64,000 nucleotides of DNA from Streptomyces bambusae (GTDB lineage: Bacteria > Actinomycetota > Actinomycetes > Streptomycetales > Streptomycetaceae), in contig NZ_JAJAUZ010000002.1 in NCBI RefSeq assembly GCF_020532645.1, positions 186,001 to 250,000 of the forward strand. Reading direction: 5' to 3'. Below, one piece after another: positions 61,051 through 64,000 of this stretch. The notes beneath the pieces were generated by a model. That model was not told the origin of the DNA, did no database searches, and worked only from the letters and a program-made list of their open reading frames with translations. A program made the position numbers and the translations under genes. The stretch's first letter is position 1, and each line of letters begins with the position of its first letter.

Positions 61051-63933
61051 TCAGCTGCAGCCGCTCGTGGAGCCGCAGCCCTCGCAGATGTAGCAGGAGC
61101 CGGCGCGCTGCATCTTCGTGCCGCAGGAGAAGCACAGCGGGGCGTCGGCGCTGACGCCGAGCTGCATCTCGACCAGTTCCGCGTTGGTGTGGGCCTGCTT
61201 CGGGGCGGGCACCTGGACCGGGACCGGCTGCGGGGCCGGGGCGGCCGCGAGCGGCGCGGACTGGGCCAGGCTCTCGGTGTCCAGCTCCTCTTCGACGGGC
61301 TCGTACGAGCCGGTGTCGAGGTGGCGCTGGCGCTCCTCGGCGGTGTGGATGCCGAGCGCGGAGCGGGTCTCGAAGGGCAGGAAGTCCAGCGCCAGGCGGC
61401 GGAAGATGTAGTCGACGATCGACTGCGCCATCCGCACGTCCGGGTCGTCCGTCATGCCGGCCGGCTCGAAGCGCATGTTGGTGAACTTCGAGACGTAGGT
61501 CTCCAGCGGCACGCCGTACTGCAGGCCGACGGAGACGGCGATGGAGAAGGCGTCCATCATGCCCGCGAGGGTCGAGCCCTGCTTGGACATCTTCAGGAAG
61601 ACCTCGCCCAGGCCGTCGTCCGGGTAGGAGTTCGCCGTCATGTAGCCCTCGGCGCCGCCGACCGTGAAGGAGGTGGTGATGCCGGGACGGCCCTTCGGAA
61701 GGCGCTTGCGGACCGGGCGGTACTCGACGACCTTCTCGACCGCGGCACGGATGGTGTCCTCCGCCTTGGCGGTGACCTCGGCCTTCTCGTCCTCCTTCTT
61801 CTTGGCGGAGAGCGGCTGGCCGACCTTGCAGTTGTCGCGGTAGATCGCGAGCGCCTTGACGCCGAGCTTCCAGGCCTCGAAGTAGATCTCCTCGACCTCC
61901 TCGACAGTCGCCGACTCCGGCATGTTGACCGTCTTGGAGATGGCGCCGGAGATCCACGGCTGGATCGCGGCCATCATGCGGACGTGGCCCATCGGCGAGA
62001 TGGAGCGCTCGCCCATGGCGCAGTCGAACACCTCGTAGTGCTCGGTCTTCAGGCCGGGAGCGTCGATCACGTTGCCGTGCTCGGCGATGTGGGCGACGAT
62101 CGCCTCGATCTGCTCCTCCTGGTAGCCCAGGCGGCGCAGGGCCTGCGGGACGGTGCCGTTGACGATCTGCATCGAGCCGCCGCCGACGAGCTTCTTGAAC
62201 TTGACCAGGGCCAGGTCCGGCTCGACACCGGTGGTGTCGCAGGACATCGCGAGGCCGATGGTGCCGGTCGGCGCGAGCACGGAGGCCTGCGCGTTGCGGA
62301 ATCCGTTCTTCGCACCGAGGCGCAGGACGTCCTGCCAGGCCTCGGTGGCCGCGGCCCAGATCGGGGTGTCCAGGTCGTCGCCGCGCACGGCGGTGGCGTT
62401 GGCGTCGGCGTGCTGCTTCATGACGCGCTGGTGCGGCTCGGCGTTGCGGGCGTAGCCGTCGTACGGGCCGACGACCGCGGCGAGCTCGGCGGAGCGCTTG
62501 TACGCGGTGCCGGTCATCAGCGAGGTGATCGACGCGGCGAGGGTGCGGCCGCCGTTCGAGTCGTACGCGTGGCCGGTCGCCATCAGCAGGGCGCCGAGGT
62601 TGGCGTAGCCGATGCCGAGCTGGCGGAAGGCGCGGGTGTTCTCGCCGATCTTCTGGGTCGGGAAGTCCGCGAAGCAGATCGAGATGTCCATCGCCGTGAT
62701 GACGAGCTCGACGACCTTGGCGAAGCGCTCGGAGTCGAAGGACTGGTTGCCCTTGCCGTCGTCCTTGAGGAACTTCATCAGGTTGAGCGAGGCGAGGTTG
62801 CAGGACGTGTTGTCCAGGTGCATGTACTCGCTGCACGGGTTGGACGCGGTGATGCGGCCGGACTCGGGGCAGGTGTGCCAGTGGTTGATCACACCGTCGT
62901 ACTGGATGCCCGGGTCGGCGCAGGCCCACGCGGCCTCGGCGAGCTTGCGGAAGAGCGCCTTGGCGTCGACCTTCTCGATGACCTCGCCGGTCATGCGGGC
63001 GCGCAGGCCGAACTCGGTGCCGTTCTCGACGGCCGTCATGAACTCGTCGTTCACGCGGACGGAGTTGTTGGCGTTCTGGTACTGGACGGACGTGATGTCG
63101 TCGCCGCCCAGGTCCATGTCGAAGCCCGCGTCGCGCAGGGCGCGGATCTTCTCCTCTTCCTTCACCTTGGTGGCGATGAAGTCCTCGACGTCCGGGTGGT
63201 CCACGTCGAGCACGACCATCTTGGCCGCACGGCGGGTGGCGCCGCCCGACTTGATCGTTCCTGCGGACGCGTCGGCGCCGCGCATGAAGGAGACCGGGCC
63301 GGAGGCGTTGCCGCCGGAGGACAGGAGCTCCTTGGAGGAGCGGATGCGGGAGAGGTTCAGGCCGGCGCCGGAGCCGCCCTTGAAGATCATGCCCTCTTCC
63401 TTGTACCAGTCGAGGATCGACTCCATGGAGTCGTCGACGGCCAGGATGAAGCAGGCGGAGACCTGCTGCGGCTGGGGCGTGCCGACGTTGAACCAGACCG
63501 GCGAGTTGAAGCTGAAGATCTGGTGCAGGAGGGCGTACGTCAGCTCGTGCTCGAAGATCTCGACGTCCGCGGGCGACGCGAAGTAGCCGTGCTCCTCGCC
63601 GGCCTTCGTGTACGTCTTCACGATCCGGTCGATCAGCTGCTTCAGACCGGTCTCGCGCTGCGGGGTGCCGACCGCGCCGCGGAAGTACTTGCTGGTGACG
63701 ATGTTGACCGCGTTCACCGACCAGAAGTCGGGGAACTCCACGCCGCGCTGCTCGAAGTTCACCGAGCCGTCGCGCCAGTTGGTCATGACGACGTCACGGC
63801 GCTCCCAGACCACTTCGTCGTACGGGTGCACGCCGGGGGTGGTGTGGATGCGCTCGATGCGCAGGCCCTTGCCCGCAGCCTTGGCACCCTTGGTGCGGGA
63901 ACCGCGTGCCGGACCGCTCGCCGTCTCTGTCAT
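61051..63933 (-). CDS. nrdJ: Adenosylcobalamin-dependent (class II) ribonucleotide reductase
   Basis: The 960-residue enzyme converts ribonucleotides to deoxyribonucleotides using vitamin B12 coenzyme and works with or without oxygen. The N-terminal region (about 1-150) is followed by the reductase barrel with FNVGTPQPQQVSACFI (first redox Cys), GGSGAGLNLSRIR, ASNPCSEYMHLDNTSCNLASLNL in pieces (thiyl-radical Cys in NPCSE) and APTGTIGLAMSCDTTG. The C-terminus ends in a Cys-rich zinc-ribbon-like tail (CFSCG, CYICEGCGSTSGCS) that passes electrons to the active site. The ATG has GGGAGGA upstream. In Streptomyces the gene is co-transcribed with nrdR; the 67 bases left of this window's right edge do not reach it. 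Confidence 0.97.
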   Translation of the reverse strand: MTETASGPARGSRTKGAKAAGKGLRIERIHTTPGVHPYDEVVWERRDVVMTNWRDGSVNFEQRGVEFPDFWSVNAVNIVTSKYFRGAVGTPQRETGLKQLIDRIVKTYTKAGEEHGYFASPADVEIFEHELTYALLHQIFSFNSPVWFNVGTPQPQQVSACFILAVDDSMESILDWYKEEGMIFKGGSGAGLNLSRIRSSKELLSSGGNASGPVSFMRGADASAGTIKSGGATRRAAKMVVLDVDHPDVEDFIATKVKEEEKIRALRDAGFDMDLGGDDITSVQYQNANNSVRVNDEFMTAVENGTEFGLRARMTGEVIEKVDAKALFRKLAEAAWACADPGIQYDGVINHWHTCPESGRITASNPCSEYMHLDNTSCNLASLNLMKFLKDDGKGNQSFDSERFAKVVELVITAMDISICFADFPTQKIGENTRAFRQLGIGYANLGALLMATGHAYDSNGGRTLAASITSLMTGTAYKRSAELAAVVGPYDGYARNAEPHQRVMKQHADANATAVRGDDLDTPIWAAATEAWQDVLRLGAKNGFRNAQASVLAPTGTIGLAMSCDTTGVEPDLALVKFKKLVGGGSMQIVNGTVPQALRRLGYQEEQIEAIVAHIAEHGNVIDAPGLKTEHYEVFDCAMGERSISPMGHVRMMAAIQPWISGAISKTVNMPESATVEEVEEIYFEAWKLGVKALAIYRDNCKVGQPLSAKKKEDEKAEVTAKAEDTIRAAVEKVVEYRPVRKRLPKGRPGITTSFTVGGAEGYMTANSYPDDGLGEVFLKMSKQGSTLAGMMDAFSIAVSVGLQYGVPLETYVSKFTNMRFEPAGMTDDPDVRMAQSIVDYIFRRLALDFLPFETRSALGIHTAEERQRHLDTGSYEPVEEELDTESLAQSAPLAAAPAPQPVPVQVPAPKQAHTNAELVEMQLGVSADAPLCFSCGTKMQRAGSCYICEGCGSTSGCS

Positions 63934-64000
63934 GCCGTCCTCCCATATACGGGCAAAAACGCCCTGATGTGCCAGCGAAATTCCGCGGCACGGTGTGTGT

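Overview
The window is chromosomal DNA from a Streptomyces or a very close relative. The evidence is the high GC content with strong third-position G/C, frequent GTG/TTG starts, and a set of marker genes: sepH, whiH, hrdB, a CutR/CutS pair, the nrdJ type of ribonucleotide reductase, and divergently placed topoisomerase IV genes. From memory, the gene order matches the conserved core of the Streptomyces coelicolor chromosome from about nrdJ/SCO5805 to dut/SCO5868, read in reverse. This looks like an ordinary core segment and not a mobile island. I see no insertion sequence, prophage, CRISPR array, rRNA or tRNA.

Layout. 1-5.5 kb (mostly - strand): a DUF3710 fragment, dut and a PaaI-like thioesterase in one tight operon, then DUF3093 (+), an unknown protein, DUF4193, and the cutS/cutR two-component pair. 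6-10.7 kb: suhB-like phosphatase plus hemH, and divergent from them an MFS exporter plus an aldonolactone oxidase, with an iron-box-like operator between. 10.8-18.6 kb: a proline-rich membrane protein, sepH (cell division), a rhodanese, a VOC protein, a Ser/Thr kinase fused to an MFS transporter, and thymidine kinase. 18.7-25.6 kb: alkaline-phosphatase-superfamily enzyme, DUF5998, a GNAT/acyl-CoA-synthetase fusion (PatA type), HPr (ptsH) with a DasR-type site, a GntR regulator, and an M23 endopeptidase behind a c-di-AMP riboswitch.

26-42 kb: an M16 protease pair, parC, an Mrr-nuclease/TerD fusion, a CobW-type GTPase, a CitA/DcuS-like two-component system convergent with an acetate-type symporter operon, and parE. 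42.2-49.5 kb: a small zinc-finger protein, a secreted trypsin, the principal sigma factor hrdB, sporulation regulator whiH, an ABC ATPase-permease fusion, and a NrtR-like NUDIX regulator. 49.5-64 kb: a glycogen-debranching-family protein, DUF4192, a RecQ-phosphoribosyltransferase fusion with DnaA boxes in its promoter, two unknown proteins, rnhB, an ADP-ribosylglycohydrolase, a histidine phosphatase, DUF4937, an arylamine N-acetyltransferase, and nrdJ.

Together the genes cover DNA precursor supply (dut, tdk, nrdJ), DNA topology and repair (parC, parE, RecQ, rnhB), transcription and development (hrdB, whiH, sepH), haem/iron, sugar phosphotransfer, and envelope maintenance. The most interesting points are the fused genes (kinase-MFS, Mrr-TerD, RecQ-PRTase) and several regulatory palindromes: an iron box, a dre site, a Crp-type site with a riboswitch, paired DnaA boxes, twin 14-bp palindromes, and a repressor site on a leaderless NUDIX promoter. 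Family assignments rest on motif recognition; no database search was run.
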